Origin: Rhizomys pruinosus
Taxonomy: Eukaryota > Chordata > Mammalia > Rodentia > Spalacidae
Direction of reading: 5' to 3'
Assembly (NCBI GenBank): GCA_009823505.1
Contig: VZQC01006589.1
Location: forward strand, 7,422,523 to 7,486,522
Length of the DNA stretch: 64,000 bases
Shown here: positions 34,263 to 46,021 of the stretch, piece after piece
How the letters are laid out: each line of letters opens with the position of its first letter
Numbering within the stretch: position 1 is the stretch's first letter
Position numbers and translations under genes: made by a program
Notes under the pieces: generated by a model
Told to the model about the DNA's origin: nothing
What the model saw: only the letters and a program-made list of their open reading frames with translations
The model's database searches: none

Positions 34263-36940
34263 ACCCAAAATAAGAAAATAAAAAGGTGCAGTAAACTATC
34301 CACAGTGACAGATGATTAACTGATGATCATTTTATGATTATGTATGTAAACCAAGATCATGAACATCTGCATTAACTACCTTCAGATATTGATTGCTCAG
34401 CTACGTGTATAAAGAAAACCTAGCCAGGGACATGCCAGTGATTTCTTGTTGGACATCTTCAGATGGCTACTTTGGCATTACAGACTGCAGTGACAGCCAC
34501 AGCTTGCTTGAGAGGGGTTGCACATGTGAAAATTGATTTTGGAAATAAGGCAGAGGGGTGTATCTGTGGAGAGTCCCAAGGTCAAGCCTTGCCATAAAGG
34601 AAGAAGGAAAGGAGGTGTTTCAAAGGGGCAGGAGGACTCAGCCTTAGCTGAAGAGCTACTGGCAGCTGTAAGTGAATGAGTAAATTGCTGAACTTCTCAA
34701 AGTTTAACTTTAAAAAGGGGCTGAGGGTTTGTAAATAGTCATAATTTAAGAGGTAAAGAGCCTTCCCTTTCAAGGAACTGGAGATACGCATTGAGGAAGA
34801 CTCACACGTGGAAAGGATGCTGATGGATGGATACATACTGGCACCTGGGCGTCTGACAGTCCGAGAACGGCCTGATGGAGGACGGTAGTTGCAGGCTGAC
34901 TTCAGATCTGGATGAATTCTCTGTCACAGAATGTTGGTGTGAGCTGCACAGCAGTGGAACTGTCTTACAGATAATGTGGGCATGTGCTGAAGTCTTACAT
35001 GTCATGACAGAACCTCTATCACCAGAGAAACACACTACTGCTGCCACAAATTTTGTTATTCTTGATTATTTATATACTTATTCACAACTGCATTATAATA
35101 AAATCAAAACTGTTACAGATTTGGGCATGATGACCTCTATCTCCAAGTATGTAATTTAACTCAGTCCCAAGCCACGCATGGACAACACATCTGATAAACT
35201 GTATCCTTTTTATATTGTTATATTATAAAGATACATTCTAAATCCAATTCTGCCTCTGTCCTTGAAACTCACGCGAGCTGTTTTGGCATTGCAACATACA
35301 ACATTAATAAGGGGACATGGGTAGCAGTTTCACAACACCCTTATGGTTTGATTTTTGGCAACAAGCTCTTTCATATGGCACAAATAACCATAAAATTAAA
35401 TAACACATACTTATAACTTTATAGCAACTGTTCATATCACCAGTGCCAAGTTTCCTATAATAGCTTCTCATATAATTAGTATGTAGTCTTCAGGTATAAA
35501 TAACAGTCTAATTAGCTTATCATCAGTACTTATAATATACTTACAAACAAGATATGTACATGTGTCAATGAATGAGTGAAATTATATAGTCTCAAGTAAT
35601 AGAGTGCTTTTTAATAAAGACAAATTGTGAATTTCTAATGTAGACTTTTCAAAGATTTTAAGAACTAAGTAAAATTAGAATATTTTCATTAACTGCCTGT
35701 GTCTTTATCTTATGTAGGGATTTATTTATATGAACAACATGGTGATTGCAGATTATTTACTATCCATTATGCCTGAGCAATAATTTTGTAACCACAAATC
35801 CACAAGGAAAGGGAGGTCTATGGCCTTTCTGCATTAATACTAAATTTGGGGAACAGAAATTGTGTTGTCAAATAATCTCAGTAGTTTGAAAAAGTATGTT
35901 TAGAGATTAGTAATTAAGTTAAGTTGAATCATTAAAGAATTTGATTTCAGAACTTTCTGCATAAAACCATAGATTTTTATAAGGTCATCATTCCAGAAAT
36001 ACTAACAAAACTATTTAGAAGGGAAAAGGAGACCATTGACTCAAGTAACCAAGAAGTTAACCACCCTAGTCACAGTCCAAGAATACAGAAAAAAGGAAAC
36101 CAGGCAGATGAATAGATGAATTAGCAAAAGGGAGGGGAGGGGGTTGATGGGATGACTCCACATGGAATCATTTCTACTAAGAGAAACACTAATAAGAAAC
36201 AGGAAACATCAAACTTTCAGATTTTAAAAAAGAAAACGTCCTTTTGTCAATTAACTGGATCTGAGCTATTGAATTCTACAGACAAAGGGGGGTAAGGAGG
36301 TACTACATATGTCTGGGTACAGCTAAGCTTCTAGAGGAGAGGCAGACAGGAGTGGCAAAAAGCATAATGCGATTAAGAATGAGACAATGTCGGGCTAAAT
36401 CTAGGGCTGCCTAGTTTCTGTAGTATTTGATTAGAACAGCATCTTTTTCTCAGCATCAGCATATGTTCTAGTCCAAGGAAGATTCTGAGGGAAGGCCTGT
36501 CAGCTTAGGAGTCTACATCTTATGTGCCTGACACCATAATTGGAAAGAACCGTTTGTCTGTTTTCAATTTTCTGGTTGTCTCGATTACGTGTGACCCTAT
36601 CATGTGAATCTTGTTTATCAGAACTATAAATTTCAACATGAGCTTATCCTATTCATGGCATGGATTTATGCGCCACATAATACTTTTCAAAAAATTCATA
36701 AACAATGAAGTTGAGAACCAAGACCACCTGGTATTCTCCATGTCAGATCACATATCTATGTCAAATAGAAGTAAAAGATGGATATTTTCTCCTTGGCAGA
36801 TGGTTGATATATATCAAAGTATGAATAAAATATATGTCTGTGACCATTCAGGCAGGAGATACTTTACAGATTTTCTCTCCATTTGAGGATCAAAACGAAA
36901 AATGACACTATAAATTTTCTATCCTTATCATTCATATTTT
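34263..36940. other. No gene recognised
   Basis: It contains a short L1 3'-UTR-like piece at about 34620-34690 (GAAGAGCTACTGGCAGCTG). The rest is AT-rich with no clear repeat. Frames at 34582-35159 overlap on both strands and have no family. Confidence 0.45.
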
Positions 36941-36944
36941 AAAA

Positions 36945-37150
36945 TTATTTTAGTTATGCTTTGACTATTTCATACATGTTTACAATGTATTTTGATATTA
37001 TCCACTCCATATCCTCCAATCCTCCAAGACACCTCCTCCCAGTGTCCTTTTTTAATTTATTTATTGATTTTTTTGTACTGACTCAGTCCAATTAGTTCTG
37101 CCCATATGTTCATGGGTCTGGGTTCCTTCACTGATACTTACTGACATATT
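36945..37150 (-). mobile_element. L1 3' end, antisense
   Basis: TTCATACATGTTTACAATGT, TTGATATTATCCACTCCATA, then CACCTCCTCCCAGTGTCC match the reversed Lx-type L1 end. Confidence 0.55.
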
Positions 37151-37945
37151 TAGAATGTAACACATGCTTAAGAGCAGGCTTGACTTATGAGAAAATGGCT
37201 GAAAACAAAAAGGCTTGAAGAAATTAGGTCATTGGAATTAGGTAATTTTGACAGGAATTTCTAAGAAGAGGTCATAAGACTGGAAGTTTCAAAGAAGTGT
37301 GCCAGGGAGAAAATATAAGTGATCGGCAGAAGGAATGGTCACCTGAGACAGGCTGTCTGTGAACAACGAACTAGAAGCTACCTCAGCTCTCCCAGCCTGT
37401 AATAAGACCTGACGGGACTAGGCTCAGCTGACTGAGTCTCAAATGATAGAAAGACTAGTCGGAGTGATTTCAGTTTTATGAGAAACAGGGAAATAAGTGA
37501 GGTTGCCTGCTCTGTTCATATCCTGGCCTCCTCCTGGTGCATGGATCTGTGCCTGGCACCCTAACCCTGAGGAAAAAGCAGACCCTGTGAGCACCATGGT
37601 TATGTTTGACCAGTAGAAGTTTCCAGAATAAGGAGATCACCACTTCCTCTCAATATTTCTATAACCTTTTCTTGGCATATATTCCCTTGTCCTGTCTTGA
37701 ACTTGTTTCCATTCATATGACCAGGAGGAGGAAACACCCAGTATTAATGGTTGCTGCAGTTCCCTCTAGCATTCATACTTAGAATAGAGGGATCACAGAC
37801 TCTAGAAGTGAAGGAGGCACTATTACCAAAGGAGGGAAAGAAGGATGGATTCTAGCAGCCAAAGACATCCTTTGCAGGAATCCTCAGACTCCTTTCAATC
37901 ACATGCATACACACAGACATTACACAGGAACACAGCCTTATAAAC

Positions 37946-38172
37946 AGACACACACACATACACAAAGACATGCACACCTCACATACACACTCGTATATAT
38001 AGACATATACATATAAGCACACACACACATAAACACACACACACACACGCACATCCACACACAAGCATGCACACATAAACATACACACAGAAGCACAGGT
38101 ACACTCACATAAATACATATGCACAGATACAAACACACACATAAATACATAAACATACAAGCACATATACAC
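37946..38172. repeat. Degenerate CA-rich tract
   Basis: About 230 bases of CA, CACATA and ACATAAA units with many interruptions. The long Cys/Val-rich reverse frames here (for example 37852-38181) are artefacts of this repeat. Confidence 0.9.
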
Positions 38173-38641
38173 ACTTAACATACATGGAAATCTGGCTCGC
38201 AGAAGAAAGATACATTTTTACAACTTTTATCATATGATTAAGGGAAATATTAAAACCCCAATAGGCAAGTGTTAAAGGATAAATGCAGACACGAGAAGAA
38301 TTAAAAACTCAAATGCATATTCAGATGAATAAAAATTAACTCAATAATGAGGCACCATGTTTATGCCGAATCTAGCAATTTTTCTGTGAAATAAATTGCT
38401 GATCTAGAGTAAATTATCCCTGGTGTCTTAAGAGTACTTTATTTTTCAACTTACATCAATAGATGTGAAAAGTATATTTATACATATTGATCAGTAATAT
38501 TGATTTTTGTAAACTAACCTAAGGGAATAATTCAGAAGTGGAATAAAGAATGTATGAAGATTGTTACGGTATTAAATATACAATTAAATTAAAAGAATAT
38601 GAAAATTAGCATTAGAAAGATTTTATTTCTATGGCATGGAT

Positions 38642-38919
38642 CTACCAGTTTTAGTTCTATTTTTTATTTTTTTTTAATTTCTGTACGTGTATGAATGTAC
38701 TGTCTGCATGTAAGTTTGTGCACCCGTGTCGTGCAATGCCGCGGAGGTCAGAAGAGGGTCTCAGATTCCCCTGGAACTGGAGTACTCCTGGAATTGGAGT
38801 TTCAGACGGTTCTCGGCCGCCATGTGGGTGTTGGGGATCAAACCCGGATCCTCTGTAAGAGCGGTTGGTGCTCTTAACCGCTAGGCCATCTCTCCAGCCC
38901 CTACCAGTTTTATTTCTAT
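38642..38919. repeat. 28-bp tandem pair split by a SINE
   Basis: If the SINE at 38661-38900 and one copy of its target duplication are removed, the flanks form two adjacent 28-base units (TTTTATTTCTATRGCATGG followed by ATCTAYCAG). The SINE landed in the second unit. The 19-base target duplication starts CTACCAGTTTTA at 38642 and 38901 and matches at 18 of 19. Confidence 0.75.
38661..38900 (-). mobile_element. Young B2/B3 SINE, two 17-bp units
   Basis: A full-length reversed copy. The CpG-rich body (GTCGTGCAATGCCGCGGAGG) suggests youth. The 17-bp block CCTGGAACTGGAGTACT is followed directly by CCTGGAATTGGAGTTTC, a tandem duplication absent from the copies at 4.5, 7.8, 39.0 and 45.2 kb. The head reads GGGGCTGGAGAGATGGCCTA in its own orientation, and the GGCCTAGCGG variant is shared with the other doubled copies. 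Confidence 0.93.
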
Positions 38920-39025
38920 AGCATGGATCTATCAGTTTTTCATGAGCAAGTTATTAGATTGCTGAACCATATTTTACTGATTTGAAAAAATACAGGATAT
39001 TACCTGTTTACAACTATTCTGAGTT

Positions 39026-39243
39026 GTTTCTTTATTATTTTTATTTTATGTGTATGGTATTGCCTGCATGTATATAAGAGCACCTGTGTCCTGCCATGCC
39101 TGAGGAAGTCAGAAGACAACATCAGATTCCCTGGGACTAGACTTATGGACAGTTGTTAGCCATCATGTGGGTGCTGGGAATCAAGCCTCGCTCATCTGCA
39201 AAAGCAGCCAGTGCTCTTAACTGCTGAGGCATCTCCCCAGTCC
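39026..39243 (-). mobile_element. B2/B3 SINE, older
   Basis: A full-length reversed copy with a single CTGGGACTAGACTTATG unit. Imperfect 14-base flanking repeats (AACTATTCTGAGTT at 39012, AACTATTGTCAGTT at 39244) match at 12 of 14. Confidence 0.9.
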
Positions 39244-39329
39244 TAACTATTGTCAGTTTTAAAAATAAGAATTACACCAACATGTGCCCTGCTGGGCGAG
39301 CAGACTTCACCCATGTCCTGCAGAATGCC

Positions 39330-39869
39330 AACTTGCAAAAGACCAGGTGAGGACTGCCTTCCTGGGGGCTTTGGGCACAAATCTCCACATCATAGGGATA
39401 GAGGAAGGAGAAGAATCCCAAGACAACACTATTGACCAGATCGTCAACAAGATAATAGAAGAAAATTTCCCCAAACTGAAAAAAGATAACCCATGCAAAT
39501 ACAAGAAGCACATAGAACACCAAACAGATAAGACCAGAAAAGAAATTCCCCACACCATATAATTGTTAAAACACTAGATGTTCAAAACAAAGACAAATAC
39601 TGAAAGCCACAAGAGAAAAACAACAAGTTACATATAAGGGGAAAACCCATCAGAATAACACCTGACTTCTCAGTGCAAACTATGAAAGCTAGAAGAATGT
39701 TGACCAAAGTATTCCCAGTACTAAATGACTTCAGATGCCAACCAGACTGCTATACCCAGCAAAAATGTCAATCATAGTTGGAGAAAGAATAATCTTTCAT
39801 GACATGAACAAGATGAAAAATTATATGTCTAAGAAACCAACACTTCAGAAAATCCTCAAAGCAATCTGA
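39330..39869 (+). pseudogene. L1 ORF1 C-terminal remnant
   Basis: ORF1 encodes the L1 RNA-binding chaperone. Visible pieces are NLHIIGIEEGEES, IIEENFPKLKKDN and KYKKHIEHQTDKTRK, which match the RRM-like region. The C-terminal domain follows, out of frame (an ITPDFS-type block near 39655, then the ALRREG-like end), with a stop at 39867. The coiled-coil N-terminus is missing, and at least two frame breaks and internal stops are present. Confidence 0.8.
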
Positions 39870-39959
39870 AGAACAGAGGAAAGAAGCAACTATCCCTAAG
39901 CAATTAAAGAGAGAAAAAAAAAACCAAAATCATAACAGAGTAAATATAAACCTAGACCA

Positions 39960-40730
39960 AGAATGCAAACAAAAAATAAGGTAAAAAGAAGCAACACACA
40001 TCTCTCAATAATAACTTTAAATACTAATGGTCTAAACTCCCCAATCAAAAGGTATAGACTGGGAGACTGGATTAGGAAACTGAACCCTTCTATATGCTGT
40101 CTACAAGAAACACAACTCACCCTCAAGGACAGACAGCATCTTAGAGTAAAAAGCTGGAAAAAATATTCCAAGCAAATGGTACTAAGAAACAAGCTGGAGT
40201 TGCTATTCTAATATCCAAAAAAATAGATCTCAAAGTAAAATTAATCAGAAGAGACAAAGAGGGCCATTACATCCTTGTCAAAGGAACAAGGAACCATGAA
40301 GAATTCACAATCCTAAATGTCTATGCACCAAATTCTGGTGCACCTAACTTTATAAATAGAATGCTGCAGGACCTCAACACACAGATTAAATCCTAACACT
40401 CTAATAGTGGGAGACTTCAACACCCCACTGAGCCCCTTGGATAGATCAATAGGACAAAAAATAAACAGAGAGACATCAGAATTGAACAATACAATACACC
40501 AAATGGACCTCACAGACATCTACAGAATATTCTACCCAAACTCCCAAGAATATATTTTCTACTCAGCACCTCATGGAACATTCTCCAAAATTGACCACAT
40601 ACTGGGGCACAAAAGGAACCTCAATAAATACAAAAGGATAGAAATTATTCCATGCATTCTATCAGATCACAGTGTAATAAAGCTCAATATGAATCAAAGA
40701 ATAAGTCCAACTAGCTACAAGAACACATAG
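39960..40730 (+). pseudogene. L1 ORF2 endonuclease remnant
   Basis: This is the AP-like endonuclease that nicks target DNA for L1 integration. Motifs in order are LNTNGLNSPIKR, CLQETQLT (with the catalytic Glu), FTILNVYAPNSG, IVGDFNTPLSPLDRS, FSKIDHILGHK and LSDHSVIKL (with the catalytic Asp-His). A frameshift near 40190 and a stop near 40394 split it into three open pieces. The motif residues themselves are preserved, so the decay is recent relative to most L1s in this window. Confidence 0.88.
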
Positions 40731-41222
40731 AGACTAAACAACACAATCCTGAACAATGAATGGGTCAGGGAAGAAATGGAGAATGAAATAAAAGTATTCA
40801 TGGAACTGAATGAAAAAGACAATACAACACAACAAAACCTGTGGAATACTTTAAAGGCAGACTTGAGAGGGGAAATTTATAAACCTTATTGTTCACATAA
40901 AAAAAAAAAAACAGAAAGAGAACAAATAAACAGCCTAACACTGCAGCTAAAAACACTTGATAGAAAACAACAAATGAATCCTAAACCCAACAGACAGGAA
41001 GAAATAACAAAAAATCAGAGCAGAAATCAATGAAATAGAAAAAAAGAAAACAATACATAAAATCAATGAATCTAAAAGCTGGTTCTTTGAAAAAATAGAC
41101 AGACCTCTATCACAGTTAACCCAGAAAAAGAGAGAGCAACTCCAAATCAATAGCATTCCTGATGAAAGGGTAAGCATCACAACAGACAAAGAAAAGATCC
41201 AGACAATCATATGGAAATACTT
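40731..41222 (+). pseudogene. L1 ORF2 post-endonuclease linker
   Basis: It contains EIKVFMELNEKDNTTQQNLW and QINSLTLQLKTLDRKQQ, and runs to [11 protein letters not shown]. The last piece corresponds to the point in ORF2 just before the reverse transcriptase (consensus ...IREYYKHLY...). An A12 run near 40901 may hide a frame slip. Confidence 0.8.
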
Positions 41223-41851
41223 CAAATGACCTACTCAAAAGATGGAGTATAGAGCTCAACAGAGTCTTCACCAGGGAGGAATTAAAGATGGCTGAGAAAC
41301 ACCTTAAAAATTGTTCGACATCATTAATAATTAAGGAAATGCAAATTAAAACCTCTCTCAGATATCATCTCACTCCAGTAAGGCCAGCTAAGTTCAAGGA
41401 AACAAAAGACAACAGATGCTGGAGGGGTTGTGGGGAAAGGGGAACACTCATCTACTGCTGGTGGGAATGTAAACTTATACAACCCCTATGGAAAGCAATG
41501 TAGAGAACCCTTAAAAGTCTCAGAATGAGCCTACCACTTGACCCAATCATACCACTCCTGGGTATATAACCCAAAGACTCATCATACCGCAAAGATACAT
41601 GCACATCCATGTTTATTGCAGCACTCGTCACAATAACAAAGAGCTGGAACCAACCCATATGCCCTTCAACAGACGAGTGGATGACAAAAATGTGGTACAT
41701 CTACACAATGGAGTACTATTTAGTGGTAAAGAAGGATGGCATTATGAACTTTGCAGGTAAATGGATGGAGCTCGAAGCCATTATGCTGAGTGAGGTGACA
41801 CAGTCCCAGAAAGACAAATGGAGAATGGTATCCCTAATTTGTGGATGCTAA
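41223..41851 (+). pseudogene. L1 ORF2 C-terminal remnant
   Basis: It resumes with [20 protein letters not shown], well past the reverse transcriptase. The cysteine motif reads C-x3-C-x7-Y-x4-C: the expected His is Tyr, unlike the intact copy at 11.65 kb. It continues through FIAALVTITKSWNQPICPST and KWMELEAIMLSEVTQSQK, and ends SLICGC then stop. One stop lies near 41501. Confidence 0.88.
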
Positions 41852-42340
41852 CAGCAAATCCCCCAGACAAAAGGCAAGCTGAATGACATTATGGTTATAT
41901 TTCTGTTTATCTGAAAGCAACTATGTTGTTATAATGTAAATCAATGGGCTCTAGAATCTACCCACCAATTATTTTCAGACTCTGTAATTACTATATATGG
42001 AAGGGGAGTATATATCCATATTGTAGAATAATATAAAAATAATGGAGGAAAATTTGAATTCCTTAACATAAAAAAAGACTGAGAGAAAGATGCAGGACAG
42101 TTATGCAGAATGCATGATCTGGGATGGGGTGGGTTGGGGTGGGGGGAAGGGAAATGGGAATATGCCTGAAACTGAATTGAAAAGTGATGTATGAAGTATA
42201 TAAAACATCAATAAAAAATAAAATTAAAAAATAAGAATTAAATTATAATTCATGTATACACCTAGAACAGTACATCGAATTGTTGGTAAATGATAGTGTT
42301 TTCTTATAAGCTAGATCATAATTAAAGCTTATAAAGTACC

Positions 42341-42590
42341 GGAGGCTGGAGAGATGGCCTAGCGGTTAAGAGCGCCGACTGCTCTTACAGAGGACCCGGG
42401 TTCGATCCCCAGCACCCACATGGCGGCTGAGAACCGTCTGAAGCTCCAATTCCAGGAGAACTCCAGTTCCAGGGGAATCCGAGACCCTCTTCTGACCTCC
42501 GCGGCATTGCATGACACGGGTGCACAGACTTGCATGCAGACAGTACACTCATACACATACAGAAATAAAATTAATAAAAAAAAAATTTAA
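42341..42590 (+). mobile_element. Young B2/B3 SINE, two 17-bp units
   Basis: A full-length forward copy: GGCTGGAGAGATGGCCTAGC head, intact tRNA-like A and B boxes (GGTTCGATCCCC), the reversed doubled unit, then an A-rich tail. A perfect 17-base target duplication AAAGCTTATAAAGTACC lies at 42324-42340 and 42591-42607. High CpG content suggests it is one of the youngest insertions here. Confidence 0.96.
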
Positions 42591-42607
42591 AAAGCTTATA
42601 AAGTACC

Positions 42608-43537
42608 AAAAACAAGTTCCACCATCAAAGGTTAAATACTAATAAATCAAAGTAACAAGTGCTCATGAATAGAACACTTGGGGATTATTTCATTTCCATC
42701 AGTGTTACATTAGAGTGACTGATATGACTGGGTCTATCTCTTCTGTTTTTCATATTTCCTGTGGTCCTATATCTCATGGGTGTTGTAATTCTTAGAATAA
42801 CTGGTGGATATTAAAGAAGTTTAAACATGAGTAGCATCTTACAAAGTACTGAAAGTGGCAGTGAACTCAGTGGGAGGGGTCACGCCCCAACTCACCATGC
42901 CATGGTAGAGTGAGAGCTGCAAGTGTGGGAGTATCTCTCGTCAGACAATTTGATATCTGTGGGGGCTGAGCCTGACATGTATGGGGGGTGAGCTTAACAT
43001 AGGGAAGAGATCTGCACCTGATATCTGTGGGGGACTGAAGAGCTTTTCAGGGGCTTTGACAAGGGAAGTAACTGTCACACATTTTTCCTTTATCAAAGTT
43101 AGTTTGGAGGCAGGTTTTCAACTCTATAGGATACCCAGATGGCAATACACTGGGCTGTAAATCTAAATAGACTAGATATCTAATGAATTTGGGTTAGAGA
43201 GGTAGGAGAAAGCAAGATTTGTAGCACCTTACAGAACTTCTGGGTTCTTTGAATCGCCCAATAGCCATGAGTATAGATATGTGATCTGATATTGGAGGAG
43301 ATAATCAGACCCCTGGGCGGATGGTAGCTGGACATAGGAAAGAACCTGGTATTACACACAGGATTCTGAACACAGCCAGGAGGGGTTATCAATGTGGGCA
43401 AACTTCAATTTCAACTTCAGTATTTCTAAACAAAAAATGTGGCAAAAATATGTTTCTTGGCTGCCTAGATCCTACGAAGAACTGAAATTATGAACAGTGG
43501 AGTGTTGTATTGTCAACAGTGGTGCTTGGTTTTGTGG
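42608..43537. other. No gene recognised
   Basis: Near 42960-43040 the phrase 'GATATCTGTGGGGG' recurs twice about 60 bases apart. No retroposon is clear. Confidence 0.45.
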
Positions 43538-43640
43538 CATACACATGCATACATATGCACACATACACAAATGGACACACACAGTGACACAGACATGCAC
43601 ACAGACACTCACAAACAGATACACACACACTCACACATAT
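43538..43640. repeat. CA-rich degenerate microsatellite
   Basis: CACACA, CATACA and CAGACA units over about 100 bases. Confidence 0.85.
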
Positions 43641-45084
43641 ATAATTTTGAAATTCGGTTAAGGGAGAGCATATTTCCTTAGTTGTAAACATATCACTAAG
43701 ACATCCTGTTCTTCAGCTTTCAGCGCTGGACCTTCCATCTACGTGCTGCCTCTTTTCCCTCCCTCTTCTCTTACATAATGCTGGCCCTCCCTTCAATTAG
43801 TTTAAGAATCAGCCTCATTAAACAGGCTGTCAGAAATGGATGGGGCATGGTATTGAAAGGGCTGTACACATGTATAAGTTAAATGTGCTAACAGCTGATG
43901 TGTGCTAATGGCTCAAATAAATAGCCCCAGCCTCAGGGTTGCCTTCTTACCATCTGAGAAACCCACCTAGAATATGTGTTCCCACTACCCTCTGATGTGT
44001 TGGTGGATGAAACAGGATTTGATACATTTTAGTCAGGAATAAATAAAATGATCTGTACTCTGTTCTCAAACGGACTAAGAATTACCTTCTGGGAAGTGTA
44101 CTTTATAAAGAAGCATAGGGTTACATTTGTACTTGGAAAATCAATTCATGTTGGTGTTGGTAGCCAGCGCTCCTAATCAAATAAGGTTTCAACATTTTGA
44201 GTAATTGAAAAACTTCATTCTACTAAGTGTTGTTGTATTGAGCATACAGAAGGTGTCAGTCACTTCCATCCAAGTAAACCAGAAAAGTGAATTGAAGTGT
44301 GGATCACACAGGAAAGAGCAGTCCCCAGGCAAGAAATGATTTGTTGGGTGGGGGGAAGAAGATAGGAGAGCACAGAGACATTGACAAACAATGAATATAT
44401 ATGAAATTGTAAGCAATAAATAAAATTATTATACACATTAGCATAAAAGATTTGGGAAAAATTCACTTATATTCAACATGGAAATATCTCATCTTATCAC
44501 CACTGTCTATATTATGGTACAACCATTACTTAAAGAGCATTTATATTTATCTTTAGGTAGAAATAGTCTAGGGATCATTAAATATATAGAAAGGATAATT
44601 ATGTTGGTTCTATGAACAGACTACCCAATTTTCTATAAAGAAATTCCCATCCTCAGATTGAGGGATCCTATAGGGAGGAGCCTGGGACCACTCTCCACAG
44701 ACACCAAAGGATGACTGTTTGATTTTGTTTATATCAGCAAACTCTAATTGGCTTTACATGTGCAATTGTCCCATATCTGCTAACATTCCCTCCAAGCATC
44801 TTTAGAAGGCTCTGAGACTTGTACTGAACAGCAGGGATTCCACAAACAGATTGCCAGGGTCTGTCACCGGTGCACTCCTCGGGGTTCATTTCTACACCAT
44901 GGTTTCATCTGGTGCCTCCGAATGTTTCTTTGAAGATTAAATGGACTGATAAATATAAGGTGGTTAGAGCTATGGTTGTCAATAAATCTTAGCTATTAAT
45001 GTTAACGTTGGTGAAGGTTTACTTAACTGGCCAGTGAATCCTAGTGGGCAGCAATCACTGGGAGGCCTGTTTGTTGACTTCATT
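43641..45084. other. No gene recognised
   Basis: AT-rich. Open frames at 44189-44466 (-) lack a family. Confidence 0.5.
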
Positions 45085-45088
45085 TAAC

Positions 45089-45122
45089 TAATTCATTCAT
45101 TCATTCATTCATTCATTCACTC
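45089..45122. repeat. (ATTC)n microsatellite
   Basis: About seven ATTC units end in CACTC. Confidence 0.9.
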
Positions 45123-45141
45123 ATAGTTTTCTTATTCTCTC

Positions 45142-45397
45142 CTTTTTCATATTTTATTTTTTTTATTTTTCTGTTTATATGTTTATGTTTTATATTTATT
45201 TTATGTGTGAGTGTATTACCTGCATGTAGGTGCACCAGTGTCCTGCAATAGCCTATGGAGGTTAGAAGAGGGCATCTGATTCCCTGGAACTGGAGCTACA
45301 GACACTTGTTAGCTGCCATGTGAGTGCTGGGAATCAAACCTGGATCCTCTTCAAGAGCAGCCAGTGCTCTTAACCACTGAGTCATCTCTCCAGCCCC
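45142..45397 (-). mobile_element. B2/B3 SINE
   Basis: A full-length reversed copy with a single CCTGGAACTGGAGCTAC unit and the head at the right (CATCTCTCCAGCCCC). A short TCTTATTC repeat on each side is a likely target duplication. Confidence 0.88.
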
Positions 45398-45412
45398 CTC
45401 TTATTCCTTCTT

Positions 45413-45413
<1 letters not shown>

Positions 45414-45454
<41 letters not shown>

Positions 45455-45478
45455 CCTCCCTCCCTCCCTCCCTCCCTT
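45414..45478. repeat. (TC)n followed by (CCCT)n
   Basis: TC repeat to about 45450, then CCCT units to about 45478. Confidence 0.95.
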
Positions 45479-45911
45479 TCTCTTTCTGACTCCTTCTCTC
45501 CGTCCATTGAGTCTATCTCTCTTTGCTATTCCAGGCACCAGATTACATACAATACTGACAATGTTGATAGATGAGTGAATATTCACTGTGTAACAGGCAC
45601 TGTGAATATTTACTGTGAAACAAGCACTATGATAAATGAATTTTGTCATCTGGGTTTTACAATCAGCTCTTTTAGATGGATAAATACACTATGCACATTT
45701 TAAAGCAAGGTGCAATGCAGTTTGGGCTGTGTACTTAGTGAAAGGGGAGTAGCAGCACTGTCCTTTGGGGGTTTGTTTCTAAGGTCTCCCTCACTAACTG
45801 AGACTTTTATACCCCTGAGCTAGGCACGAAATCTTTAGTTTAGACCATCCAGAGAATGCCCTGGTTGGACTTTCTGGATCCATTCCAACCTGTACTCTAG
45901 GGGCCCGTGAC

Positions 45912-45914
<3 letters not shown>

Positions 45915-45969
<55 letters not shown>

Positions 45970-45984
45970 GGTTTGTGGTACATG

Positions 45985-46021
<37 letters not shown>

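Larger units (their letters stand above)
39275..42228 (+). mobile_element. L1 with internal deletion of reverse transcriptase
   Basis: A 2.95-kb L1 bounded by perfect 13-base target duplications AAAATAAGAATTA (39262-39274 and 42229-42241). In order it holds the C-terminal part of ORF1, the inter-ORF region, the ORF2 endonuclease and the following linker. It then jumps at about 41222 to the ORF2 C-terminal domain, followed by a 3' UTR with a G-rich tract (42121-42151) and an A-rich tail. The reverse-transcriptase region is entirely missing. It is 5'-truncated and carries several frame breaks. The left edge lies 18 bases from the preceding SINE's target duplication. Confidence 0.92.

Noticed and set aside
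37852..38181. Cys/Val/Tyr-rich membrane-like protein
   Set aside because: It is the translation of a degenerate CA-rich tract. Alternating codons produce the pattern.
39275..42228. Intact, mobile L1
   Set aside because: The reverse transcriptase is missing, ORF1 lacks its N-terminus and several frames are broken.
42341..42590. tRNA gene in the B2/B3 head
   Set aside because: A and B box-like motifs are present because B2/B3 derives from a tRNA, but there is no mature tRNA cloverleaf and the element has a SINE body, tail and target duplications.
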